A stretch of 43,116 bases of DNA. Source: Candidatus Microthrix parvicella Bio17-1 (GTDB lineage Bacteria; Actinomycetota; Acidimicrobiia; Acidimicrobiales; Microtrichaceae). Position numbers and translations under genes: made by a program. The stretch covers positions 1-43,116 of the forward strand of contig NZ_AMPG01000010.1 of assembly GCF_000299415.1 (NCBI RefSeq), given 5' to 3'. Positions 16,338 through 25,144 of the stretch are shown here, piece by piece (positions within the stretch are counted from its first letter, which is position 1; every line of letters starts with the position of its first letter). The notes under the pieces are model-generated. The model was given only the letters and a program-made list of their open reading frames with translations. It searched no databases and was not told where the DNA came from.

Positions 16338-18779
16338 TCAGGTTCTGGCAGCACCGACCGTTGGCTGGACCTCATGCGGGCTGTGGTCCACCCTGCCGTA
16401 GAGGGTCGAACGCTGACAGAGTGGGCGGCCCAGCGGTTCCACCAACGCAGCAAAGTCGTCAGCGGTCGCCAGCGTGCCGTGATCGGCGCCGGCAGCCCGG
16501 GAGATGTTCTCGTCCATCAGTGTTCCACCCAGGTCGTTGACCCCGGCCTGCAGCAACTGTCGGGCGCCTCCCAGACCCAGCTTGACCCAGGATGCCTGAA
16601 TGTTGTCGATGTAGCCGCGATAGGCCAGTCGTCCGACCGCATGCATCAGCACGACCTCGCGCCAGGTGGGGCCCCGGCGGGCCTTGCGTTGCAGGTAGAT
16701 GGGGCTGGCCATGTGGACGAACGGCAGCGGCACAAACTCGGTGAAGCCGCCGGTCTCCGCCTGCAGGTCGCGGGTGCGGATCAGGTGTCGGGCCCAGTGG
16801 CGGGGTTGCTCGATCGACCCAAACATGATGGTCACGTTGGATCGCAGCCCGACACGGTGCGCCACCCGATGGGCCTCCAACCACTCCTCGGTGTTGATCT
16901 TGTCCGGACACAACTCCGCCCGCACCTCATCATCGAGCACCTCGGCCGCCGTGCCGGGTAACGATGCGAGGCCGGCGTCGACGAGGCGGCCCAGGTACTT
17001 CTCCAGGTCCTCACCAAGACGTCCGGCACCTTCGGTGACCTCAAGCGCCGTGAAGCCATGGATGTGCATCTCCGGAACGGCTTCCTTCACCGCACGGGTG
17101 ACGTCGAGGTAGTAGTCACCGTCGAAGTTGGGGTGGATCCCGCCCTGCAGCGTCACCTCGGTCGCGCCCCTCGCCCAGCCCTCCGCAGCCCGCTCGGCTA
17201 TGTCGTCGAGCGTCAGCAGGTACGGGGTGCCCCGGAGGTTGAGCGACAGGGGGCCTTTGGAGAAACCGCAGAAGCGACACTTGAAGGTGCACACGTTGGT
17301 GTAGTTGATGTTGCGATTGACCACGTAGGTGACGTCGTCCCCGACCACCTCGGATCTCAACCGATCGGCTGCCTCGGCGATCTCGCCAACCTCGGGGCCT
17401 CGGGCGCCAAACAGCGTGACAATGCGGTCCTCATCCAGGTCCTCGCCGGCTTCAAAGGCCGTCAGCACCTCGTCGACGGCTCCCTGGAGACGCCGTGAAC
17501 CGCCGCTGACAGCAGGCACGAGGACCGGAGGCTCCACCGGCACACCCGAGTACCACTGCGAACTGTCGATGCCGATCAACTCGACCTCGGCACCGTCTGC
17601 CACCTGGGCGGCGGCCCGCTCCTTGATTCGCTCGGGGAACACCGAACCGGGGTCGTCTCTGGCCAGAAACTCGGCGTCGGAGCGGTCCATCACCGCAAAC
17701 CGCAGCTTCGGGTCGAGCCACCTCAGTGGCTCGGCGGCCCAAGCCGGGTGCACCGTCAGCCGCGGCGCGAGGGTGAACCCGGCCGCCTCGGTCACCTCCG
17801 TCAACCGGTCGAGGTCTGGCCAGGGGCGCTCGGGGTTGACGTGATCGGCCGTCACCGGCGAGACGCCACCCCAGTCGGACACCCCGGCGGCCAGCAGATG
17901 ACCGAACTCGTCGGACAGGTTGGGTGGGGCCTGAACCGCCACGTCGTCGGGCAGGATGAGGCGCGCCAGCGCGATCGCCTCGGTGTAGGCATCGTCGGGG
18001 CACGGGTCCGACCGCCACATGGCGGTGCCGTGCTTGGGCAGAAAATTCTGGACGATCACCTCCTGCACGTGCCCGTGACGGCGATGCGACTCGGCGATCG
18101 CCACCAGCGCATCCACCCGGTCGGAGCGGCTCTCGCCGATGCCCACCAGAATTCCGGTGGTAAAGGGAATGGCCAGCTCACCGGCCCACTCCAGCGTCGC
18201 CAGGCGGCGGGTCGGCACCTTGTCGGGAGACCCCCGGTGCGCCTCCAGCCCGCCGTTGAGACTCTCGATCATCATGCCCTGAGACGGGGAGACCCGACGG
18301 AGTGCCAGGAGTTCCTCCGGGAAGAGCGCACCGGCATTGGCGTGGGGTAACAGGCCCGTCTCCTCGAGCACCGCGTTGGCCGCGTCCACCACGTAGTGGA
18401 CCGTCGACTCGTACCCGTTGGTGTCCAGCCAGTCCCGAGCGGCCGGGTAGCGCAACTCCGGGCGCTCGCCGAGGGTGAACAGTGCCTCGTGGCAGCCGGC
18501 CTCAGCCCCGCCGCGGGCGAGTTTCAGCACCTCCTCGAGGCCCAGGTAGGGGTGCTCCAGCCGGGCCGGCGGTTGGGCGAACGTGCAGTAGCCACAACGA
18601 TCCGAACACAGCATGGTCAACGGGATGAACACCTTCGGGGAGTAGGTCACCCGATTGCCAAAGGCCGCGTCGCGCCGTGCGGCAGCACGCGCCAGCAGCT
18701 CGGCGTGCGGCAACTCCAGAAGGTTGTGCATGCTCGGGACCATATCTCGCACCTGACGGTGCCCAACGGTCACCGTCAT
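16338..18779 (-). CDS. fbiC: FbiC, F420 7,8-didemethyl-8-hydroxy-5-deazariboflavin synthase
   Basis: An 813-residue fusion of CofG and CofH, the form typical of actinobacteria. The N-terminal radical-SAM domain has CSDRCGYC (Cys58, 62, 65) and the C-terminal one CTFKCRFC (Cys497, 501, 504). Together they join tyrosine to 5-amino-6-ribitylamino-uracil to form the deazaflavin (FO) core of coenzyme F420. Both domains look intact. ATG 18779 overlaps the stop of the upstream glycosyltransferase (ATGA), so it is the last gene of a minus-strand coupled run. No other F420 genes (cofC/D/E) are in the window, which means the organism should make F420 with genes elsewhere. Confidence 0.97.
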   Translation of the reverse strand: MTVTVGHRQVRDMVPSMHNLLELPHAELLARAAARRDAAFGNRVTYSPKVFIPLTMLCSDRCGYCTFAQPPARLEHPYLGLEEVLKLARGGAEAGCHEALFTLGERPELRYPAARDWLDTNGYESTVHYVVDAANAVLEETGLLPHANAGALFPEELLALRRVSPSQGMMIESLNGGLEAHRGSPDKVPTRRLATLEWAGELAIPFTTGILVGIGESRSDRVDALVAIAESHRRHGHVQEVIVQNFLPKHGTAMWRSDPCPDDAYTEAIALARLILPDDVAVQAPPNLSDEFGHLLAAGVSDWGGVSPVTADHVNPERPWPDLDRLTEVTEAAGFTLAPRLTVHPAWAAEPLRWLDPKLRFAVMDRSDAEFLARDDPGSVFPERIKERAAAQVADGAEVELIGIDSSQWYSGVPVEPPVLVPAVSGGSRRLQGAVDEVLTAFEAGEDLDEDRIVTLFGARGPEVGEIAEAADRLRSEVVGDDVTYVVNRNINYTNVCTFKCRFCGFSKGPLSLNLRGTPYLLTLDDIAERAAEGWARGATEVTLQGGIHPNFDGDYYLDVTRAVKEAVPEMHIHGFTALEVTEGAGRLGEDLEKYLGRLVDAGLASLPGTAAEVLDDEVRAELCPDKINTEEWLEAHRVAHRVGLRSNVTIMFGSIEQPRHWARHLIRTRDLQAETGGFTEFVPLPFVHMASPIYLQRKARRGPTWREVVLMHAVGRLAYRGYIDNIQASWVKLGLGGARQLLQAGVNDLGGTLMDENISRAAGADHGTLATADDFAALVEPLGRPLCQRSTLYGRVDHSPHEVQPTVGAART

Positions 18780-19831
18780 GGCTGCCGCTCGTGGCCTGCG
18801 TCATCGGGGTCGGCGTCATCTGAAGGTTTGGGTTGTCGGGGTTTGGGCATCACCACGTACAACGGTCGTGCCTTCACCTCCTCCACGACGCGGCCGACGT
18901 ATTCGCCGATGACACCGAGAAACATCATCTGCAGTCCGCCAAGGCCCAGGACCACCAAGAGCACGGTGGTCTGGCCGGAGAGAAACGGCGATCCGACCGC
19001 CCGCGCCACGATCACCACCGGTACCGCCAACAAGGCCAGCGTGGCGGCGATGAAGCCCACCAGCGTCGCCAGTTGCAGCGGCACGAACGAAAACGACGTC
19101 ACCGCGTTGACCGCCAGGCGCAGCATGCGCCGCATCGGGTACTTGGTGCGGCCCGCGTATCTGGCAGAGCGGTCGTAGGCCACCCCCACCTGACGGAAGC
19201 CCGCCCAGGCCACCATTCCCCTGACGAACCGGTGTCGCTCACGCATCGAGGTGAGCACCTCCACCACGCAGCGATCCAAGAGCCGGTAGTCGCCGGCGTC
19301 CAGTTGGATGTCCAGGTCGGTCAGGCGCCGAATGCCGCGGTAGAACCACTTTGCAGTGGCGAGCTTGAAGCGACTTTCGCCGTGGCGTTGGTCGCGTACG
19401 GCGTGCACCACCTGGGCGCCGAGGCGCCACTGCGCAACCAGGTCACCGATGAGTTCGGGCGGGTCCTGAAGGTCGGAGTCGATCACCACCACGCCATCAC
19501 CACGGGCCTGGTCGAGCCCGGCGGTGATGGCCACCTGGTGGCCGAAGTTGCGCGAGAACGTCACCACCGTGACCCGTGGGTCGTCTGCTGCGATCGCCGC
19601 TAGCAATGCGCCGGAGGAGTCGGTGGACCCGTCGTCGATGTACACCATCTCGCAGCGACCGGGGTCCAGCCCGTTGATGCCCTCCAAGGCCCCGCTCAGC
19701 CGACGGTGGAACTCTTCGATCGTGTCGGCCTCGTCAAACACCGGTGCGACCACGCTGAGCTCGGGCACGGTGAGCTCGGGCACGGTGCTCTTGGAGGGCC
19801 CGGAGGTGCGGCCGGGTTCAGCCATGGTCAT
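18776..19831 (-). CDS. GtrB/DPM1-like family 2 glycosyltransferase, membrane-anchored
   Basis: A 351-residue polyprenyl-phosphate glycosyltransferase type GT2. The GT-A domain covers about residues 25-240: SVVAPVFDEADTIEEF, YIDDGSTDSS, the DSDLQDPPEL metal site and the RERHRFVRGM segment. Two membrane helices follow at about 245-275 and 285-315, then VGRVVEEVKARPLYVV, as in GtrB/YfdH. It should load a sugar (glucose, mannose or other) onto undecaprenyl phosphate at the inner membrane face. ATG 19831 gives a 14-base overlap with the upstream gene; ATG 19825 is an alternative. The N-terminus carries a duplicated TVPEL encoded by a 15-bp repeat. Confidence 0.92.
   Translation of the reverse strand: MTMAEPGRTSGPSKSTVPELTVPELSVVAPVFDEADTIEEFHRRLSGALEGINGLDPGRCEMVYIDDGSTDSSGALLAAIAADDPRVTVVTFSRNFGHQVAITAGLDQARGDGVVVIDSDLQDPPELIGDLVAQWRLGAQVVHAVRDQRHGESRFKLATAKWFYRGIRRLTDLDIQLDAGDYRLLDRCVVEVLTSMRERHRFVRGMVAWAGFRQVGVAYDRSARYAGRTKYPMRRMLRLAVNAVTSFSFVPLQLATLVGFIAATLALLAVPVVIVARAVGSPFLSGQTTVLLVVLGLGGLQMMFLGVIGEYVGRVVEEVKARPLYVVMPKPRQPKPSDDADPDDAGHERQP
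19757..19786. repeat. 15-bp tandem duplication in glycosyltransferase
   Basis: GAGCTCGGGCACGGT occurs twice in tandem. On the minus strand it encodes TVPEL twice, just before the first beta-strand of the GT-A domain. Confidence 0.85.
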
Positions 19832-21938
19832 CGCCGGATGGAGCGTCGCCCGCGCTTTGATTGGTTCTCTTGAGAACGCGGCGACGTCGCAGCGTGGTCA
19901 GCGCTCCGGCGCGCCATGCAATCACCACCAGGGTGATCACGACACCCACGTAGTCGGCCCATGAGCGCCGGAAGACGGCCTCGACGGTGTGGGCACCGCG
20001 GTCTGGCAACCGTGCGGTGAGGAATCCGTCCCGCTCCGAATTCGGGATGGGCGAACCATCCACCGAGAGGTGCCACTTCGGGAACGCCGGGATCCCGGTC
20101 ACCAGTTGATCGGCGCCTTCGGTGCGCCACGTCACACGCTCCGGGCTCCACCCGGTCAACTCGGTGGTCTGGCCCTGCTGGGGGGCGGCGAGGTTGACCG
20201 GGCCCACGTGTTCCAGCACGGCGAGCCTGTCCGATGCCCAGATTCGTTGCCACTCGGGCAGCGACTCGTAGCGGGCCAGCGTGGCAGGTCGCCCAATCAG
20301 GTGCGAGACCCCGTTGCGCACGAGCTGCGGTTCGGCCTGGCGGGGGTCCATCTCGGCCAGGTGATATTGCAGGAAGGTGTCAACCGGGCTGATGGTTTCG
20401 CCCCCAAAACCGTTGAGCGTGGAGGCGTCGGCGTCCATCGCCAGCCAGAGCTCGGGGTGAACCGGGCCAAAGCCGGTGTCGAAGTTTGACTCGTGCACCC
20501 ATGCGAAACGGCCCTCCGGCGTGACGGCCCGGGCCAGTACGCCACTTGCTGCCTGGAGCTCAGGGCTGGGCGCCGGGGCTGGTCGGGCCAGACCCGATGC
20601 GGGAATCAGGGCGGGAAAGGCAACGATGCCGGCGCCCAGCAGCGCCACCAACGTCAGGGCTGCCGGCTCGCTGCGGCGAGCCACAGCATGATCGGCCACC
20701 ACGCCGATGGGAACGATCCACATCAGGGCGGCGTACCCCGTGCCCCGGTTGACCATCAGCAGGCCGGTGTCGCCGGGAAGCAGGTGGTACATGGCGTACA
20801 GCGCCAGAAGGACTGCCGGGCCGGCCATCACCACCGATACCCGCCACCGGCCCAGCGGCGCCATCGCCGGTGAAGCGACCAACAGCCACAGCGCGCAGAT
20901 GGCGAGCGCCGCCAGCGTGATCATCACGATCAACTGTGAGCTCCAGAGGTCGGTGCGCACGAGCGACAGCACCTCCTGACCCAACTCCGGCGTGTCCCAG
21001 GTGGCCGTCGCCGGTCGGGGACCCGGGTTTTGGCTCAGCGGCAGGAGCCACCAGGCCCCGAACCCGGCTGCAAGGAGTCCGGCCAGGCCAAGCCGATAGG
21101 CGGCGCGGAGGCCGGCATGTGGGCCGCCGGCCGCAACGTCGCTCGGATCCGGTGGCGTCAGCGACCGGACCGCCACCAGGATGCCAAACGTGACCAGCGT
21201 CACCAGCGCCGAAGTGAGGTGGGTGACTGTGACCCCCGTGGCGGCAGCGGCGGCCAGCGTGACCCAGCGCCGGTCCGGCTGGTCCACCACGCGGATCAGT
21301 GCGCCCAGCGTGACCAGCACCATCGGCACCGCCAGTTGGTGGGGAACCAGCCCAAGATCGAACGTGCCGGCCAGACCGGTGCCGTAGGGCACCGACACAC
21401 ACAGCGCGGCGAGCCCGACCACCGAGGCGCCGGTGCGGCCCAGACGCAGGCCACGGGCCATGAAATATGCGGCGGGTGCGGTGGCCACGAACGCCAGAGC
21501 CCCAACCCAGCCCACCAGCGTGCGTTGATCGACGAGGCCCAACGACAGCAGGCGCAGCGCGGCGGCCACCAGGGACGCCCCCGGGCCGTAGAGCAGGAAC
21601 TGCTGTGACCCCATCGAAAACGTGGGCCCCCAACCGTCAAGGTGACCCCTGGCGAAGATCTCGGTGAAGGCGAACGCGTTCTTGGCGACGTGGTACGGCG
21701 CATCGTCGCCCTCGGGCAAACCTCCGACCAACACCCGGCGCACCAGGATGAAGCCGACCAGCACGCCGATCGCGGGGCCCACGTTGGGCCAACAAGGCCG
21801 GGGCTCCGGCGTCAGGGCTCGTGCCCGCCCGCCCAGCCTGGCGGCCTGGGAACCCAACGACGACACCCAGGCAGGTGCCCGCTCGATACGGGGGGCAGGT
21901 TCGGAAGTGGTCTCCTCTGGCGCCTGGGGGTGAGCCAC
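19818..21938 (-). CDS. Large polytopic membrane protein, GT-C-like
   Basis: A 706-residue membrane protein. A hydrophilic N-terminus (about 50 residues) is followed by about 12 hydrophobic segments to residue 450, an extracytoplasmic domain (about 460-660, rich in Trp and charged residues) and a final membrane helix followed by a basic tail. The first loop contains EGDDAPYHVAKNAF, with the acidic pair expected in GT-C glycosyltransferases (PMT/EmbC/DUF6541-like 'YfhO-type'). The gene lies directly upstream of the GtrB-like gene, which would make the lipid-linked sugar, so a role in transferring that sugar outside the membrane is reasonable but unproven. The start is GTG 21938, 10 bases after the transaldolase stop. 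Confidence 0.75.
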   Translation of the reverse strand: MAHPQAPEETTSEPAPRIERAPAWVSSLGSQAARLGGRARALTPEPRPCWPNVGPAIGVLVGFILVRRVLVGGLPEGDDAPYHVAKNAFAFTEIFARGHLDGWGPTFSMGSQQFLLYGPGASLVAAALRLLSLGLVDQRTLVGWVGALAFVATAPAAYFMARGLRLGRTGASVVGLAALCVSVPYGTGLAGTFDLGLVPHQLAVPMVLVTLGALIRVVDQPDRRWVTLAAAAATGVTVTHLTSALVTLVTFGILVAVRSLTPPDPSDVAAGGPHAGLRAAYRLGLAGLLAAGFGAWWLLPLSQNPGPRPATATWDTPELGQEVLSLVRTDLWSSQLIVMITLAALAICALWLLVASPAMAPLGRWRVSVVMAGPAVLLALYAMYHLLPGDTGLLMVNRGTGYAALMWIVPIGVVADHAVARRSEPAALTLVALLGAGIVAFPALIPASGLARPAPAPSPELQAASGVLARAVTPEGRFAWVHESNFDTGFGPVHPELWLAMDADASTLNGFGGETISPVDTFLQYHLAEMDPRQAEPQLVRNGVSHLIGRPATLARYESLPEWQRIWASDRLAVLEHVGPVNLAAPQQGQTTELTGWSPERVTWRTEGADQLVTGIPAFPKWHLSVDGSPIPNSERDGFLTARLPDRGAHTVEAVFRRSWADYVGVVITLVVIAWRAGALTTLRRRRVLKRTNQSAGDAPSGDDHG

Positions 21939-21948
21939 GCTCGACCGG

Positions 21949-23040
21949 CTACGTGCGGGCGGAACGGTCGACCCGCTCTGCCAACGTGGTCAGCACCTCG
22001 CGAAAGCTCTGGGCGAAACTTGCGACGCCTTCGGACTCGAGCGTTGCCCCGACATCATCCAGGTCGACCAACTCGCCCAACTGTTCCCAACGCTTTCGGT
22101 CGGCCTCGGGGTTTGCGTCCAGCGTGGACACCACCGTGCCATGGTCGTCGAACGCCTCCAGGGTGGCCTCCGGCAGCGTGTTGACCGTGTGGGGTCCGAT
22201 CAATGAGTCGACGTAATAGGTGTCGGGGTAGTCGGGGTTCTTGGTGGAGGTGGACGCCCAGAGCGGGCGTTGCATGGTGGCGCCGCGTTCGGTGAGCGCG
22301 TCCCAGCGGGGGCCGCTGAAGGCCTCCATGGCCAGTTGATAGGCCAACTTGCCCTGTGTGATGGCGGCGGTGCCCATCAGGTCGAGGGCATCGTTGGTTC
22401 CGATTTCCTGCAGCCGACGATCGACCTCGGTGTCCACCCGACTGATGAAGAACGAGCCCACACTGGAGATGTGGCTGAGGCCGCCCTGGTGCGCTTCGAG
22501 GCCGCTGAGGTAGGCCTCGATCACGTCGGCATACCGGTCCAGGCTGAAGATCAGGGTGACGTTGACCGGAATGCCCTCGGAGGTGAGCACCCGGATCGCT
22601 TCGATACCGGCCGGGGTGGCCGGCACCTTGACGTACATGTTGGGGAGCCCCAGGTTGCGGGCCAACTCCCGCCCCGCCTCGATGGTTGCTGCGGTGTCGT
22701 GGGCCAATTCGGGGGAGACCTCAACCGAGACCCAGCCGTCCTCCCCGTTCGAACGTTCATGTACGCCCGACAGGAGGTCGGCGGCCGCCGAGATGTCGCT
22801 GCCCACCAACTGCCAGTAGGCCTGCTCGGTGGTGGCGCCGCTGCGGGTCAGACGGGCCAATTCCTCGTCGTAGTCTGCCGACTCCATCGCCTTTTTGAAG
22901 ATGGTGGGGTTGGAGGTGACGCCGCGTACGCCCCGCTCGATCCAGCGCCTGATTTCGCCGGAGTTGATCCACTGACGCGTGATGTTGTCCAGCCAGGGGC
23001 TTTGGCCACAGTCTTCGTGCAGTTTGATGAGCTGGCTCAC
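21949..23040 (-). CDS. tal: Transaldolase
   Basis: A 363-residue class I aldolase of the long actinobacterial/cyanobacterial transaldolase type. Visible: SPWLDNITRQWI, GVRGVTSNPTIFKKAM, the YVKVPATPAGIEAIR strand with the Schiff-base Lys, NVTLIFSLDRYADVIEAYL and the PLWASTSTKNPDYPDT segment. It transfers dihydroxyacetone units in the non-oxidative pentose phosphate pathway. GTG 23040 is preceded by GGAGAA. It sits 48 bases after the transketolase gene on the same strand, the usual tkt-tal pair. Confidence 0.95.
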   Translation of the reverse strand: MSQLIKLHEDCGQSPWLDNITRQWINSGEIRRWIERGVRGVTSNPTIFKKAMESADYDEELARLTRSGATTEQAYWQLVGSDISAAADLLSGVHERSNGEDGWVSVEVSPELAHDTAATIEAGRELARNLGLPNMYVKVPATPAGIEAIRVLTSEGIPVNVTLIFSLDRYADVIEAYLSGLEAHQGGLSHISSVGSFFISRVDTEVDRRLQEIGTNDALDLMGTAAITQGKLAYQLAMEAFSGPRWDALTERGATMQRPLWASTSTKNPDYPDTYYVDSLIGPHTVNTLPEATLEAFDDHGTVVSTLDANPEADRKRWEQLGELVDLDDVGATLESEGVASFAQSFREVLTTLAERVDRSART

Positions 23041-23088
23041 AGTTTCTCCGGTGGGTCGAGGGGCGGGCGGTCGGGCTGCGGGGCGAGC

Positions 23089-25065
23089 CTACCGATCGTC
23101 GAGCAGAGCCCGGGCGGCGTCGGCCACGGCGGCCGGGTTGATTCCAAGCCGGTCGAGCACGGTGGCCCCGGGGGCGGATGCCCCGAACCGGTCGATGCCC
23201 AGGGGGACATCGGCCCATCGGTGCCAACCCAGGGTGACCCCGGCCTCCACTGAGACAACCGGCAGGCCCTTCGGGAGGACCGAGGCGCGGTACTCGGCGC
23301 CGGCGGCCTCAAAGCGCTCCCAACTGGGCATCGACACGACACGTGCGGTGATGCCCTCAGCGGCCAGGGTCTCGGCCGCCTCCACCGCGACGGCCACCTC
23401 GGTGCCGGTACCGGCCAGCACCACCTGGGCATCGTCGGGGTCAACCAGGACGTAGGCGCCGTTGGCGACGCCGTCGACTGCCAGATCGGCCGTTCCGGTG
23501 AGCGTCGGGGTGCCCTGCCGGGACAGGATCATGGCGACCGGTCCGTCGATTTTGGCGGCGGTGGCCCAGGCGGCCGCGGTTTCGTTTCCGTCAGCGGGAC
23601 GGAAGACACAGAGCCCGGGGATCGTGCGCAACGCCATGACCTGCTCCACCGGCTGGTGGGTGGGGCCGTCCTCGCCAACGCCCACCGAGTCGTGGCTCCA
23701 CACGAACACCACTCGGGCCTTGGACAGTGCGGCCAGCCTCACCGACGGACGGGCGTAGTCGCTGAACACCAGGAAGGTGCCGCCGACCGGCCAGATGCCA
23801 CCGTGAAGCGCCATGCCCACGGACGCTGCGGCCATCGCGTGCTCGCGGACGCCGTAGTGCATCGCCATGCCGGAGGGCGTTGCCGCCGACTGGAACTCGG
23901 CTCCTGCCAATTTGGTGCCGGTGTTGCCCGACAGGTCGGCCGATCCGACGAACAGCGAGGGGCTGATCGGGGCCAGCGCGTCAATGACCTGCTGGGACGC
24001 CACCCTGGTGGCGGGCGAGTCGTCGGGTCCGAAGGTGGGCAGGCCGGCGACGATGTCTCCCGCAGGCCTGGCCGACCAGGCGGCCTCGAAGGCCCGGCGC
24101 GCCTCGGTGTCGGCGCTCGCCGTGCGTTCGGTCCATTCGGCGTGGGTCGCGGCGCGGGCCGCCGCGGCGTTGCGGTAGAAGTTGGCGACGTCGTCGGGCA
24201 CGAAGAACGTCTCCTCCGGGGGGAGGCCCATCACCCGCTTGGTCTCGGCGATCGTGGCCTCGTCGAATGGATTGCCGTGCGCCTTTGGGTTGTCCTCCCA
24301 GGTGGGGGAGGGGGAGCCCACCCGGGTGCGCAACACCATCAGGGTGGGGCGGGTCTCGTCGACCTTGGAGGCCTTCAACGCGGCTTCGATCGCGTCGAGG
24401 TCGTCGCCTGCCTCGCCGAGTTCGATGACCTCCCAGCCATAGGCTGCGAACCTGGCGGGGGCATCGTCGCGCAGGGCGATCTCGGTGGCGCCGTCGATTG
24501 TGATGTGGTTGTCGTCGTAGACGACGGTCAAGCGTCCCAGACCTTGGGCTCCGGCGAGCGATGCGGCCTCGTGGCTGATGCCCTCCATGAGGTCGCCGTC
24601 GGAGGCGATGACCCAGGTGTGGTGATCGATGAAGCCGTCACCCAGCCTGCCCCGCAGGTTTCGTTCGGCCAACGCCATGCCAACCGCATTGCCAAATCCC
24701 TGGCCCAACGGGCCGGTGGTCACCTCGATGCCGGCGGTGTGGCCGGCCTCGGGGTGGCCGGGGGTAGCCGAACCCCACTGGCGGAACGCCTTGAGGTCGT
24801 CCATGGTGAGTGGATAGCCCATGAGGTGCAGCATGGAGTACTGCAGGATCGAGGCATGGCCCGCCGACAGGACAAAGCGGTCGCGGTCCGGCCAGTCGGG
24901 GGCTTCGGGGTCGTAGGCCATCACCCGGGTCCACAGCACGTGGGCCAGCGGCGCGAGGGCCATGGCGGTGCCTTGGTGCCCGGAGTTGGCGGCTTGCGGC
25001 GCGTCCATGGCCAGGCCGCGCACCACCGAGATGCAGCGCTGTTCCAGGGGGTTGATTTCGGGCAT
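23089..25065 (-). CDS. tkt: Transketolase
   Basis: A 658-residue TPP enzyme. Residues 1-330 hold the pyrophosphate domain (NSGHQGTAMALAPLAHVLW, the GDGDLMEG-type motif as SDGDLMEGISHEAASLAG, and DDNHITIDG); the middle domain contains the GVREHAMAAASVGMALHGG segment with the TPP-activating Glu, and the C-terminal domain WERF...LGWHRWADVPLGIDRFG. It moves two-carbon ketol units between sugar phosphates. ATG 25065 has a GAGGTG sequence 7 bases upstream; the frame also extends to 25161 but lacks homology there. It is divergent from the FIST gene. Confidence 0.97.
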   Translation of the reverse strand: MPEINPLEQRCISVVRGLAMDAPQAANSGHQGTAMALAPLAHVLWTRVMAYDPEAPDWPDRDRFVLSAGHASILQYSMLHLMGYPLTMDDLKAFRQWGSATPGHPEAGHTAGIEVTTGPLGQGFGNAVGMALAERNLRGRLGDGFIDHHTWVIASDGDLMEGISHEAASLAGAQGLGRLTVVYDDNHITIDGATEIALRDDAPARFAAYGWEVIELGEAGDDLDAIEAALKASKVDETRPTLMVLRTRVGSPSPTWEDNPKAHGNPFDEATIAETKRVMGLPPEETFFVPDDVANFYRNAAAARAATHAEWTERTASADTEARRAFEAAWSARPAGDIVAGLPTFGPDDSPATRVASQQVIDALAPISPSLFVGSADLSGNTGTKLAGAEFQSAATPSGMAMHYGVREHAMAAASVGMALHGGIWPVGGTFLVFSDYARPSVRLAALSKARVVFVWSHDSVGVGEDGPTHQPVEQVMALRTIPGLCVFRPADGNETAAAWATAAKIDGPVAMILSRQGTPTLTGTADLAVDGVANGAYVLVDPDDAQVVLAGTGTEVAVAVEAAETLAAEGITARVVSMPSWERFEAAGAEYRASVLPKGLPVVSVEAGVTLGWHRWADVPLGIDRFGASAPGATVLDRLGINPAAVADAARALLDDR

Positions 25066-25113
25066 GTGTGGGCACCTCGGACGTGTGGTTGAGCAACTCA
25101 AGGAGAAGCTGCG

Positions 25114-25119
25114 ACGGTA
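25114..25119 (-). promoter_or_regulatory. Candidate -10 box for tkt-tal
   Basis: TACCGT on the minus strand lies 48 bases before ATG 25065, near the divergent TACGGT box for the FIST gene. Confidence 0.35.
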
Positions 25120-25131
25120 CCGCAGGGCCGG

Positions 25132-25137
25132 TACGGT
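25132..25137 (+). promoter_or_regulatory. -10 box, leaderless FIST gene
   Basis: TACGGT is followed by 7 bases and ATG 25145. Confidence 0.5.
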
Positions 25138-25144
25138 GACCCAG

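Noticed and set aside
23656-25092. Long plus-strand open frame (478 codons) antisense to tkt
   Set aside because: Glycine-rich low-complexity translation opposite an unmistakable transketolase.
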